The notes under the pieces were generated by a model. That model saw only the letters and a program-made list of their open reading frames with translations, did no database searches and was not told the DNA's origin. The position numbers and the translations under genes are program-made. A stretch of DNA of 53,204 nucleotides from positions 1-53,204 of the forward strand of contig JAEYNX010000001.1 in the NCBI GenBank assembly GCA_023412215.1, written 5' to 3'. Of the stretch, positions 6,292 through 14,484 are shown piece by piece (within the stretch, counting starts at the first letter, position 1; each line of letters begins with the position of its first letter). Origin of the DNA: Bacillota bacterium (GTDB taxonomy: Bacteria; Bacillota; Clostridia; Oscillospirales; Ruminococcaceae).

Positions 6292-8901
6292 ATGAACAAG
6301 GTGAATGCTTACACCCCGGTGGAAAACAGTGAAACCCTGCAGGCGGCGCTGCAGGAGGTAAGAAAGGCGCAGGCCGCTTTTGCAGCCTATACGCAGGAAC
6401 AGGTCGACAAAATCTTTAAAGCCGCGGCGCTGGCAGCCAACAAGGCCAGAATCCCCCTCGCAAAGATGGCGGTTGCGGAAACGGGCATGGGCATTGTGGA
6501 AGACAAGGTGATCAAGAACAACTACGCTTCCGAGTATATCTACAACACCTACAAAGACATAAAAACCTGCGGCGTGGTTGAAGAGGATAAGGCGTTCGGC
6601 ATCAGGAAGGTTGCGGAGCCGGTGGGTGTTATCGCGGCGGTTATCCCCACCACCAACCCCACTTCCACCGCTATCTTCAAAACCCTGCTTGCGTTAAAAA
6701 CCAGAAACGGCATTGTGATAAGCCCGCACCCCAGAGCCAAGAACTGCACCATTGCGGCCGCTAAGATCGTGCTGGACGCGGCGGTGGAAGCGGGCGCCCC
6801 CACGGGCATTATCCGCTGGGTCGATGTTCCCAGCCTGGAGCTTACAAACACGGTCATGCAGGAGGCAAACCTTATTCTCGCTACCGGCGGCCCCGGTATG
6901 GTGAAATCGGCTTACTCCAGCGGCAAGCCCGCCATCGGCGTGGGCGCGGGCAACACCCCCGCCATTATAGACGACAGCGCCGATGTGGTGATGGCCGTGA
7001 GCTCCATTATTCTTTCTAAGACCTTCGACAACGGCATGATCTGCGCTTCCGAGCAGTCGGTTATTGTGCTGGATAAGGTTTACTGGCAGGCTAAGAAGGA
7101 GTTTCAGTACCGCGGCTGCTACTTCTTAAACCCCGAGGAAACCGAAAAGGTGCGCAAAACCATTATTATTAACGGCGCGCTCAACGCCAAGATCGTCGGG
7201 CAAAGCGCGTTTACCATCGCCTCCCTGGCAGGTGTAAACGCCCCGCAGAATACTAAAATCCTCATCGGCGAGGTGGAAAGCGTAGAGCTTTCGGAGGAGT
7301 TTGCCCACGAAAAGCTTTCTCCCGTGCTGGCGATGTACCGCGCAAAGAACATCGACGACGCCTTTAACAAAGCGCAGCGGCTGATAGAAGACGGCGGCTT
7401 CGGCCACACCTCTGCCATTTACTTAAACGCTGTCACCGAGCAGGAGAAAATCAACGCCTTCTCTCTGCGCATGAAAACCTGCCGCATCCTGGTAAACACC
7501 CCCTCCTCGCACGGCGGCATCGGCGACCTTTACAACTTCAAGCTCGCGCCCTCGCTCACACTTGGGTGCGGAAGCTGGGGCGGCAACAGCGTGTCTGAAA
7601 ATGTCGGTGTTAAGCACCTCATCAACATCAAGACCGTTGCCGAAAGGAGAGAAAACATGCTGTGGTTCAGAGCTCCCGAGAAGGTTTACATCAAAAAGGG
7701 CTGCCTGCCCGTCGCGCTGGATGAGCTGGGCGCGGTAATGCACAAAAAGCGTGCCTTTATTGTTACAGACAGCTTCCTTTACAACAACGGCTATACAAAG
7801 CCCATCGAAAATAAGCTCGACGAAATGGGGATCATCCACACCACCTTCTCCAACGTAGCGCCCGACCCCACTCTCGCCTGCGCGAAGGAGGGCGCGAAAC
7901 TGATGGACGCTTTTGCACCCGATGTAATCCTCGCGCTGGGCGGCGGCTCGGCCATGGATGCGGGTAAGATCATGTGGGTACTGCATGAGCACCCCGAAGC
8001 GGACTTTATGGATATGGCCATGCGGTTTATGGATATCCGCAAGCGCGTTTACACCTTCCCCAAGATGGGCGAAAAGGCATCGTTTGTGGCTATCCCCACC
8101 TCCGCGGGTACCGGCTCGGAGGTTACGCCCTTCGCGGTGATCACCGACGAGGCAACCGGCGTCAAATACCCGCTGGCCGATTATGAGCTGATGCCCAACA
8201 TGGCAATCGTGGATGCCGACATGATGATGAACGCCCCCAAGGGCCTCACCGCCGCCTCGGGCATCGACGCTGTTACCCACGCGCTGGAGGCGTTTGCCTC
8301 TGTGATGGCAACCGATTATACCGACAGTCTGGCGCTGCGCGCCCTTAAGATGATCTTTGAGTACCTGCCCCGCGCTTATGATAACGGCCCGAGCAACCCC
8401 GCCGCCCGCGAGAAGATGGCAAATGCCGCCACCATGGCCGGTATGGCCTTTGCCAACGCCTTCCTCGGCGTATGCCACTCGATGGCGCACAAGCTGGGGG
8501 CGTTTTGCCACCTGCCCCACGGCGTAGCCAACGCACTGATGATCAATGAAGTGTTAAAGTTCAATGCGGCGGAAGCCCCCGTTAAGATGGGTACCTTCTC
8601 GCAGTATGACCACCCCCACACCCTCGCGCGCTACGCGGAGGTGGCCGATTACCTCGGCGCGAAGGGCGAAAGCGATGAGGAAAAGCTTGCGTCCCTTATC
8701 AAGATGATCGACGACCTCAAGGCCCAGATCGGAATCAAGGCCACCATCCGCGATTACGTGCCGGATGAGGCGGACTTCCTCGCAAGGCTGGACGAGATGG
8801 TGGAGCAGGCCTTCGACGACCAGTGCACCGGCGCAAACCCGCGCTATCCGTTAATGAGTGAAATCAAGCAGATGTACTTAAACGCTTATTACGGGAATTG
8901 A
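6292..8901 (+). CDS. adhE: Bifunctional acetaldehyde-CoA/alcohol dehydrogenase AdhE
   Basis: AdhE converts acetyl-CoA to acetaldehyde and then to ethanol, consuming two NADH and regenerating NAD+. The protein has about 869 residues. The aldehyde dehydrogenase domain (about residues 1-440) has catalytic Cys251 in GMICASEQ. A linker follows, then an Fe-alcohol dehydrogenase domain (about 450-869) with LGGGSAMDAGK, SGIDAVTHALEAF and HSMAHKLGAFCHLPHG metal residues. Length and order are normal, and in this family the protein forms long filaments (spirosomes). ATG 6292 is chosen because GGAGG at 6281-6285 is 6 bp away. The in-frame ATG at 6286 is only one base from it. Together with the hydrogenases downstream, this gene sets the ethanol/H2 balance. 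Rex control is likely from family knowledge, but no Rex box is seen in the GC-rich leader. Confidence 0.95.
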   Translation: MNKVNAYTPVENSETLQAALQEVRKAQAAFAAYTQEQVDKIFKAAALAANKARIPLAKMAVAETGMGIVEDKVIKNNYASEYIYNTYKDIKTCGVVEEDKAFGIRKVAEPVGVIAAVIPTTNPTSTAIFKTLLALKTRNGIVISPHPRAKNCTIAAAKIVLDAAVEAGAPTGIIRWVDVPSLELTNTVMQEANLILATGGPGMVKSAYSSGKPAIGVGAGNTPAIIDDSADVVMAVSSIILSKTFDNGMICASEQSVIVLDKVYWQAKKEFQYRGCYFLNPEETEKVRKTIIINGALNAKIVGQSAFTIASLAGVNAPQNTKILIGEVESVELSEEFAHEKLSPVLAMYRAKNIDDAFNKAQRLIEDGGFGHTSAIYLNAVTEQEKINAFSLRMKTCRILVNTPSSHGGIGDLYNFKLAPSLTLGCGSWGGNSVSENVGVKHLINIKTVAERRENMLWFRAPEKVYIKKGCLPVALDELGAVMHKKRAFIVTDSFLYNNGYTKPIENKLDEMGIIHTTFSNVAPDPTLACAKEGAKLMDAFAPDVILALGGGSAMDAGKIMWVLHEHPEADFMDMAMRFMDIRKRVYTFPKMGEKASFVAIPTSAGTGSEVTPFAVITDEATGVKYPLADYELMPNMAIVDADMMMNAPKGLTAASGIDAVTHALEAFASVMATDYTDSLALRALKMIFEYLPRAYDNGPSNPAAREKMANAATMAGMAFANAFLGVCHSMAHKLGAFCHLPHGVANALMINEVLKFNAAEAPVKMGTFSQYDHPHTLARYAEVADYLGAKGESDEEKLASLIKMIDDLKAQIGIKATIRDYVPDEADFLARLDEMVEQAFDDQCTGANPRYPLMSEIKQMYLNAYYGN

Positions 8902-8912
8902 GGGGGACAGTT

Positions 8913-9158
8913 ATGAAAATCGCGGTGTGTTTAGGCAGTTCCTGCCACTTAAAAGGGTCGCGTCAGGTGGTGGAACAGCTTCAGTACCTGATATCCGAAA
9001 ACAGCTTAAAGGACACCATTGAGCTTTCCGGTACCTTTTGCATGGGCAGATGCCAGTCCGGCGTCAATGTTACCGTAGACGGCGGCATCTTTTCCGTATC
9101 ACCCGAAACGGTAACGGCCTTCTTTGAAAAGGATGTGCTGAGCCGTTTAAAGAAATAG
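8913..9158 (+). CDS. Small thioredoxin-fold [2Fe-2S] ferredoxin-like protein (copy 1)
   Basis: This 81-residue cytoplasmic protein has cysteines at 6, 11, 43 and 47, in the CX4C...CX3C pattern of thioredoxin-like [2Fe-2S] domains (NuoE/HydC type), but lacks the N-terminal helical part of NuoE. ATG 8913 is preferred because GAGGGGG lies just upstream; an in-frame TTG at 8898 overlaps the adhE stop. It sits between adhE and the sensory hydrogenase gene, 18 bp from the latter. A second, similar protein (16184-16435) lies at the far end of the hydrogenase cluster. Probable role is single-electron transfer to or from one of the neighbouring hydrogenases. The cluster type is strongly suggested, the partner is unknown. 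Confidence 0.82.
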   Translation: MKIAVCLGSSCHLKGSRQVVEQLQYLISENSLKDTIELSGTFCMGRCQSGVNVTVDGGIFSVSPETVTAFFEKDVLSRLKK

Positions 9159-9176
9159 TTTTGGAGGAACGTTTCT

Positions 9177-10847
9177 ATGTCGGATTGTCTGAGGCTTAAA
9201 AAATCCAACTGTAAAAATTGTTATAAGTGCATCCGACATTGCCCAGTGAAGTCCATTCGTTTTTCCGGCAACCAGGCTCACATCATAGGCGACGAATGCA
9301 TCCTGTGTGGGCAGTGCTTTGTGGTATGCCCGCAGAACGCGAAGGAGATCGCGGACGGTACCGAGCTCGTTGGGGTGCTGCTCGACTCAGACAGCCCCGT
9401 TTACGCCAGCGTCGCGCCGTCGTTTATCGCCTATTTTGGCGACGTAGGTTTTTTGGCATTAACCGAGGCGCTGAAAAAGCTCGGCTTTGCGTCGGCAGAG
9501 GAAACCGCGATCGGCGCCACCTATGTAAAACGCGAGTACGAAAAGCAGCTTTTAAGCGGCAGCGAGGATATTATCATTTCGTCCTGCTGCCACTCCGTAA
9601 ACCTGATGATCAGAAAATATTACCCCGACCTGTTAAAGCACCTTGCGCCCGTGGTATCCCCGATGATTGCCCACAGTATGGACATTAAAAAGCGTCATCC
9701 CGACGCCAAAACGGTGTTTATCGGCCCTTGCCTTTCCAAAAAGGACGAGGCACAGGGCAGCGTCGTAGACGCCGTGCTCACCTTTGAGGAACTGTCCGCG
9801 ATGTTTAACAGAGCGGGTATTACCCCTGAGCAGGTGATGGACGCAAACGCCGAAAGCCGCGCAAGGCTCTTCCCCACCGCGGGCGGCATTTTAAAGACTA
9901 TGGACTTACCCGATAACGGCTACACCTACATGGTGATAGACGGCACCGAGAACTGCAAGGAAGCGCTACAGGATATCCGCTCGGGCAATTTGAAGAAGTG
10001 CTTTATTGAGATGTCGGCCTGCGCGGGCAGCTGCATCGGCGGACCGGTGATGGAAAAGTACAAAAATTCTCCCATCAGGCACTTTCAAGCTGTAAACTCC
10101 TACGCGGGCAAGAGGGATTTTGACATCGCGCCCGCGGAGGAAACGGCATTTTTCAAGCAGCACACTTACATCGGGAACTCGACGCCCAAGCCCTCCGACG
10201 CGCAGATAAGCGACATCTTGCGGCGGATGGGCAAGCTGAAGCCGGAGGATGAGCTCAACTGCGGCACCTGCGGTTACAATACCTGCCGCGAAAAGGCAGC
10301 GGCTGTCTTCCAGGGTAAGGCCGATATCAGCATGTGCCTGCCCTTTTTGATGGATAAAACCGAGCGCTTTTCCAACAACATCTTAAAAAACACGCCCAAC
10401 GGCATCCTCGTTATCAGCGAGGAGCTGGAAATCCAGCAGATTAACCGTGCGGCGATGAAGATGCTCAGGATCAACACCGAGGCCGACGTGCTGGGTGAGC
10501 TGGTGGTGCGGATAATCGACCCGCTGCCCTTTATCGACGTGCTTTCAAACGGGAAAATGGTGGAGGATCAGCGGGATTATTACCCCGAATACAAAAAGTA
10601 TCTGGAGCTGTCTGTTGTTCACGACGTCACCTCCCATATTCTCATCGCGATACTGCGCGACGTTACCGACTTGGAGGAAGCGCGCATTAAAAAAGAAGAG
10701 ATGGCCAAACAGACGGTGGAGATAGCGGATATTGTCGTGGATAAGCAGATGCGTATCGTTCAGGAGATCGCATCCCTGCTTGGGGAAACAGCGGCTGAAA
10801 CCAAGATCGCGCTCACGAAGCTCAAGGAGACGATCTCTCATGAGTAA
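9177..10847 (+). CDS. Sensory-type [FeFe]-hydrogenase with PAS domain (HfsB/HydS-like)
   Basis: The protein of 556 residues probably senses H2 or redox state rather than making H2 in bulk. Order: two [4Fe-4S] motifs (Cys12-15-18-22 and Cys41-44-47-51) and an H-cluster domain with variant loops. These are SSCCHS (Cys137-138, replacing TSCCPxW), GPCLSKKDE (Cys185, replacing MPCxxKxxE) and ACAGSC (Cys282, Cys286). A further Fe-S motif CGTCGYNTC with a distant Cys (362, 365, 370, 387) follows, then a PAS domain (about 396-510) and a short helical tail. All four H-cluster ligands and the proton-relay cysteine are kept, but surrounding residues differ from catalytic enzymes, as in group C sensory hydrogenases. 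It overlaps the phosphatase gene by 8 bp, so output is probably through that phosphatase. TAA at 10847 lies inside the next start region. Confidence 0.85.
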   Translation: MSDCLRLKKSNCKNCYKCIRHCPVKSIRFSGNQAHIIGDECILCGQCFVVCPQNAKEIADGTELVGVLLDSDSPVYASVAPSFIAYFGDVGFLALTEALKKLGFASAEETAIGATYVKREYEKQLLSGSEDIIISSCCHSVNLMIRKYYPDLLKHLAPVVSPMIAHSMDIKKRHPDAKTVFIGPCLSKKDEAQGSVVDAVLTFEELSAMFNRAGITPEQVMDANAESRARLFPTAGGILKTMDLPDNGYTYMVIDGTENCKEALQDIRSGNLKKCFIEMSACAGSCIGGPVMEKYKNSPIRHFQAVNSYAGKRDFDIAPAEETAFFKQHTYIGNSTPKPSDAQISDILRRMGKLKPEDELNCGTCGYNTCREKAAAVFQGKADISMCLPFLMDKTERFSNNILKNTPNGILVISEELEIQQINRAAMKMLRINTEADVLGELVVRIIDPLPFIDVLSNGKMVEDQRDYYPEYKKYLELSVVHDVTSHILIAILRDVTDLEEARIKKEEMAKQTVEIADIVVDKQMRIVQEIASLLGETAAETKIALTKLKETISHE

Positions 10848-12024
10848 AACGAATAATCTGTGCACCGATATCGGGTACATGAGCTTAAACCACGCCGGGG
10901 AACAGCTTTGCGGCGACCATATCGAGGTGGTGGAGCAGGAGGACGAGAACTCCACCGTGGTAGTACTGGCGGACGGACTGGGCAGCGGAGTAAAGGCAAA
11001 CATCCTTTCCACCCTCACCTCCAAAATCATCTCTACCATGATGGCCTCGGGCCTCCGGCTGGAAGACGCGGTGGAAACCATCGCCGCCACGCTGCCGGTG
11101 TGCTCCGTGCGCCAGGTCGCCTACTCCACCTTTACCATCATCCGCATCGTCAACAACGAGCAGGCGGAGATCGTGCAGTACGATAACCCGCATGTCATCC
11201 TCCTGCGGGACGGGGAAAGCTGTGAGATCCCCTCCACCATCCTCAAAATCGGCGACAAAACCATCTACCAGTCCAGTATCAAGCTCAAACAGGATGATGT
11301 GTTCATCGCGATGAGCGACGGGGTGGTGCACGCGGGAATAGGGGGCGTATACAACTTCGGCTGGAAGCGCGAGGACATCATCGGGTATATGGAAGCCCTC
11401 TGGAACGTGGGCTTTACCGCCAAAACCCTCACCACCGTACTGCTTGAAAAGACGCAAAAGCTGTACGACGACAAGCCTGGGGACGACGCTACCGTATGCA
11501 CCATACGCATCCGCACCCGCGAGCCGGTGAACCTGCTGCTGGGCCCGCCCTGCAACCGGGACGACTGTAAAAAGATGATGTCGCTGTTCTTTGCCAAGGA
11601 GGGCAAGCACATCGTCTGCGGCGGCACCACCTCGGGCCTTGCCGCCGAATACCTGAAAAAGCCGCTGAAAACCAACCTGCTTTATTTAGACGCCGACATC
11701 CCCCCCACCGCGGAGATCGAAGGGGTCGATCTCGTGACGGAGGGCGTGATTACGGTAAACCGCGTGCTGGAATACGCAAAGAACTATCTAAACGACAATA
11801 AATCCTACGAGCAGTGGAGTTTTAAGCAGGACGGCGCCTCACAGATCGCCCGCATGCTGTTTGACGAGGCGACCGACATCAACTTCTTTGTGGGCAGAGC
11901 GATCAACCCCGCCCACCAAAACCCGCAGCTGCCCATCAACTTCAACATCAAAATGAAGCTGGTGGAGGAACTTTCAGATTGTTTAAAAAGAATGGGGAAA
12001 AAGATCAAGGTTAATTACTTTTAA
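10840..12024 (+). CDS. PP2C-type (SpoIIE) serine phosphatase paired with the sensory hydrogenase
   Basis: About 394 residues. The first ~225 form a SpoIIE/PP2C phosphatase domain with metal aspartates at Asp26 (CGDH), Asp45 (LADGLGSG), Asp160 (MSDGV) and Asp215-216 (GDDAT). The last ~165 residues form a separate domain I cannot name, containing CNRDDC (Cys238, Cys243) and IVCGG (Cys260). ATG 10840 overlaps the sensor's stop codon (ATGAGTAA) and follows AAGGAGA, indicating coupled translation. The partner serine kinase or anti-sigma/antagonist target is not in this window. Family knowledge places such phosphatases beside group C hydrogenases, where they are proposed to relay the H2 signal. The target here could be HydABC, AdhE or a regulator. 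Confidence 0.85.
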   Translation: MSKTNNLCTDIGYMSLNHAGEQLCGDHIEVVEQEDENSTVVVLADGLGSGVKANILSTLTSKIISTMMASGLRLEDAVETIAATLPVCSVRQVAYSTFTIIRIVNNEQAEIVQYDNPHVILLRDGESCEIPSTILKIGDKTIYQSSIKLKQDDVFIAMSDGVVHAGIGGVYNFGWKREDIIGYMEALWNVGFTAKTLTTVLLEKTQKLYDDKPGDDATVCTIRIRTREPVNLLLGPPCNRDDCKKMMSLFFAKEGKHIVCGGTTSGLAAEYLKKPLKTNLLYLDADIPPTAEIEGVDLVTEGVITVNRVLEYAKNYLNDNKSYEQWSFKQDGASQIARMLFDEATDINFFVGRAINPAHQNPQLPINFNIKMKLVEELSDCLKRMGKKIKVNYF

Positions 12025-12120
12025 GGGAAAGACGGCGTGCCTTTCGGCAATGCCGCGTTGCAATTCTTCAGAGCGCTCCGCGCTTTACAGGCGCAAACGC
12101 CGGAAAGGAACGGTCATAAG

Positions 12121-12615
12121 ATGAACACGCATTTCGATTTTGATGCGGTTGACCGCATTATTGAAAAAAACGGCCGCAAGGCTCAGTCGATTATCGCCAT
12201 ATTGCAGGACATTCAGGAGCACTACCGCTATCTCCCGAAGGAGATCTTCCCCTATCTTGCCAAAAAGCTCTCGGTGGGCGAGGCGAGAATCTATAGCGTC
12301 GCCACCTTTTATGAGAACTTTTCTCTTGAGCCCAAGGGCAGGTACGTAATAAAAGTATGCGACGGCACGGCCTGCCACGTAAGGCGCTCTATCCCCATTC
12401 TTGAACGGCTCAGAAAAGAGCTGAACCTCTCCGAAAAAAAAGCCACGACGGACGATCTGGGCTTTACGGTAGAAACGGTTTCCTGCCTCGGCGCGTGCGG
12501 CCTTGCCCCCGTTATCACGGTAAACGACAAGGTTTACCCCGCCATGACGCCGGATAAGGCTTCCGACTTGGTAAAAGAGCTGAGGGAGGAACTGAAAAAT
12601 GATAAAGCTGAATAG
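12121..12615 (+). CDS. hydC: HydC/NuoE-like [2Fe-2S] subunit of NAD-dependent hydrogenase
   Basis: This 164-residue subunit carries electrons between the flavin subunit and the other Fe-S centres. A helical N-terminal region is followed by a thioredoxin-like [2Fe-2S] fold with Cys80, Cys85, Cys122 and Cys126 (CDGTAC and CLGAC). ATG 12121 is preferred over a more upstream in-frame codon because the protein then begins like its family. The ribosome site GGAAAGGA is modest. The 96 bp before it include short GC-rich inverted repeats (around 12030-12080). Its 3' end overlaps hydB by 17 bp. Order hydC-hydB-hydA is that of trimeric bifurcating hydrogenases and of Hnd enzymes. Confidence 0.9.
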   Translation: MNTHFDFDAVDRIIEKNGRKAQSIIAILQDIQEHYRYLPKEIFPYLAKKLSVGEARIYSVATFYENFSLEPKGRYVIKVCDGTACHVRRSIPILERLRKELNLSEKKATTDDLGFTVETVSCLGACGLAPVITVNDKVYPAMTPDKASDLVKELREELKNDKAE

Positions 12616-14479
12616 CCAAAATGAACTGGAGCAGTTACGGCTAAAGTGCAAAAACTCCTTGCAGCATGAAAATAAACGTATCCTCGTCTGCGCCGGTACC
12701 GGCTGTGTCTCCAGCGGCTCACTGGAAATTTTCGAAAGGCTCTCGGCGCTGATGGACGACCGCAGGCTCCCCTACACGGTGGAGATTGCAGACGACCCGC
12801 ACGGCGACATCACCGGCATTAAAAAATGCGGCTGCCACGGGTTCTGCGAGCTGGGCCCGCTGGTGCGCATCGAACCGCAAGGCTGGCTTTACACCCGTGT
12901 AAAGCTGTCGGATTGCGAAGCTATTATTGATAAAACGATCGTAAAGGGCGAGCATCTGGAGCATCTCGCGTATAAAAAGGGCGAAACCGTCTACAAAAAG
13001 CAGGAGGAGATTCCTTTTTATAAAAAGCAGACCCGGAAGGTACTCGAGCACTGCGGGCAGATTTCCGCCACCTCCATCCGAGAATATCTTGCCTTTGACG
13101 GCTACAGAGCCTTTGAAAAGGCGCTGTTCGAGATGAGCGCCGACGATATTATCCATGAAATCACTGAATCTAACCTGCGCGGCAGGGGCGGCGGCGGCTT
13201 CCCGGCAGGCAGGAAATGGTCGCAGGTAAAGCGGCAGAAAACAGAGCAGAAGTATATCGTGTGTAACGGCGACGAGGGCGACCCCGGCGCGTTCATGGAC
13301 AGAAGCGTGATGGAAGGCGACCCCCACAGGATGCTGGAGGGCATGATGATTGCGGGCCTCGCCTGCGGCGCGAACGAGGGCTACATATACGTGCGCGCGG
13401 AGTACCCCATGGCGGTTGACCGCCTGCGCATGGCCATACTCCAGGCCGAGCAATACGGCCTGCTGGGCGACAACATTCTGGGCACGGAGTTTTCCTTCCG
13501 CCTGCACATCAACCGCGGCGCGGGCGCCTTTGTCTGCGGTGAGGGCAGCGCGCTGACAGCCTCTATCGAGGGCAAGCGCGGCATGCCGCGCGTAAAGCCC
13601 CCCAGAACGGTGGAACACGGGCTGTTTGATAAGCCCACGGTGCTTAACAATGTAGAGACCTTCGCCAACGTGCCGCTGATTATTGTAAACGGCGCCGCCT
13701 GGTACAAGGGCATCGGCCCCGAAAACAGCCCGGGCACCAAGGCGTTTGCGCTGACGGGCAACATCGAAAATACCGGCCTTATTGAGGTGCCCATGGGCAC
13801 CACCCTGCGCGAGGTGATCTTTGACGTAGGCGGCGGTATGCGCGGCGGCGGGGAGTTTAAGGCGGTGCAGATCGGCGGCCCCTCGGGCGGCTGCCTGACC
13901 AAGGAGCAGCTTGACCTGCCCTTAGACTTTGACTCGCTGAAAAAGGCGGGCGCGATGATCGGCTCCGGCGGCCTTGTGGTAATGGACGACAAGACCTGCA
14001 TGGTGGAGGTTGCCCGGTTCTTTATGAATTTTACGCAGAATGAGTCCTGCGGCAAATGCGTCCCCTGCCGGGAGGGCACCAAGCGAATGCTCGCTATCCT
14101 CGAGCGCATTGTGGAGGGCAAGGGCGAAGACGGTGACATCGAACTGCTGCTCGAGCTTGCGGACACCATCTCGGCTACCGCGCTCTGCGGGCTTGGCAAG
14201 TCGGCGGCTTCTCCGGTGGTAAGCACCATCAAGAGCTTCAGAGACGAGTATGAGGCGCACATCTACGAAAAGCGCTGCCCCGCAAACGCCTGCTCAAAAC
14301 CCAAGAAGTTCTCGATTAAGCCGGATGCCTGCAAGGGCTGCTCCAAATGTGCGAAGGCCTGCCCCGTAAATGCCATCAGCGGCCAGATCAAATCTCCCTT
14401 TGTAATAGACCAGACCAAGTGCATCAAGTGCGGGGCCTGCCAGAGCACCTGCCCTTTCCATGCCATTGAGGAGGTATGA
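12599..14479 (+). CDS. hydB: HydB/NuoF-like NADH-binding flavin subunit of hydrogenase
   Basis: This 626-residue subunit binds FMN and NAD(H). Domains in order are an N-terminal thioredoxin-like [2Fe-2S] fold (CAGTGC, CGCHGFC), and a NuoF core with GRGGGGFPAGRKWS and GDEGDPGAFMDR for FMN/NAD. An SLBB domain, a [4Fe-4S] motif ESCGKCVPCREG, and two C-terminal ferredoxin [4Fe-4S] motifs (CKGCSKCAKACP, CIKCGACQSTCP) follow. The extra N- and C-terminal clusters distinguish HydB/HndC from respiratory NuoF. ATG 12599 lies within hydC. The C-terminus overlaps the hydA start region. With HydA and HydC it would reversibly couple NADH plus reduced ferredoxin to H2. Whether it truly bifurcates cannot be told from sequence alone. 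Confidence 0.93.
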   Translation: MIKLNSQNELEQLRLKCKNSLQHENKRILVCAGTGCVSSGSLEIFERLSALMDDRRLPYTVEIADDPHGDITGIKKCGCHGFCELGPLVRIEPQGWLYTRVKLSDCEAIIDKTIVKGEHLEHLAYKKGETVYKKQEEIPFYKKQTRKVLEHCGQISATSIREYLAFDGYRAFEKALFEMSADDIIHEITESNLRGRGGGGFPAGRKWSQVKRQKTEQKYIVCNGDEGDPGAFMDRSVMEGDPHRMLEGMMIAGLACGANEGYIYVRAEYPMAVDRLRMAILQAEQYGLLGDNILGTEFSFRLHINRGAGAFVCGEGSALTASIEGKRGMPRVKPPRTVEHGLFDKPTVLNNVETFANVPLIIVNGAAWYKGIGPENSPGTKAFALTGNIENTGLIEVPMGTTLREVIFDVGGGMRGGGEFKAVQIGGPSGGCLTKEQLDLPLDFDSLKKAGAMIGSGGLVVMDDKTCMVEVARFFMNFTQNESCGKCVPCREGTKRMLAILERIVEGKGEDGDIELLLELADTISATALCGLGKSAASPVVSTIKSFRDEYEAHIYEKRCPANACSKPKKFSIKPDACKGCSKCAKACPVNAISGQIKSPFVIDQTKCIKCGACQSTCPFHAIEEV

Positions 14480-14484
14480 GCATC

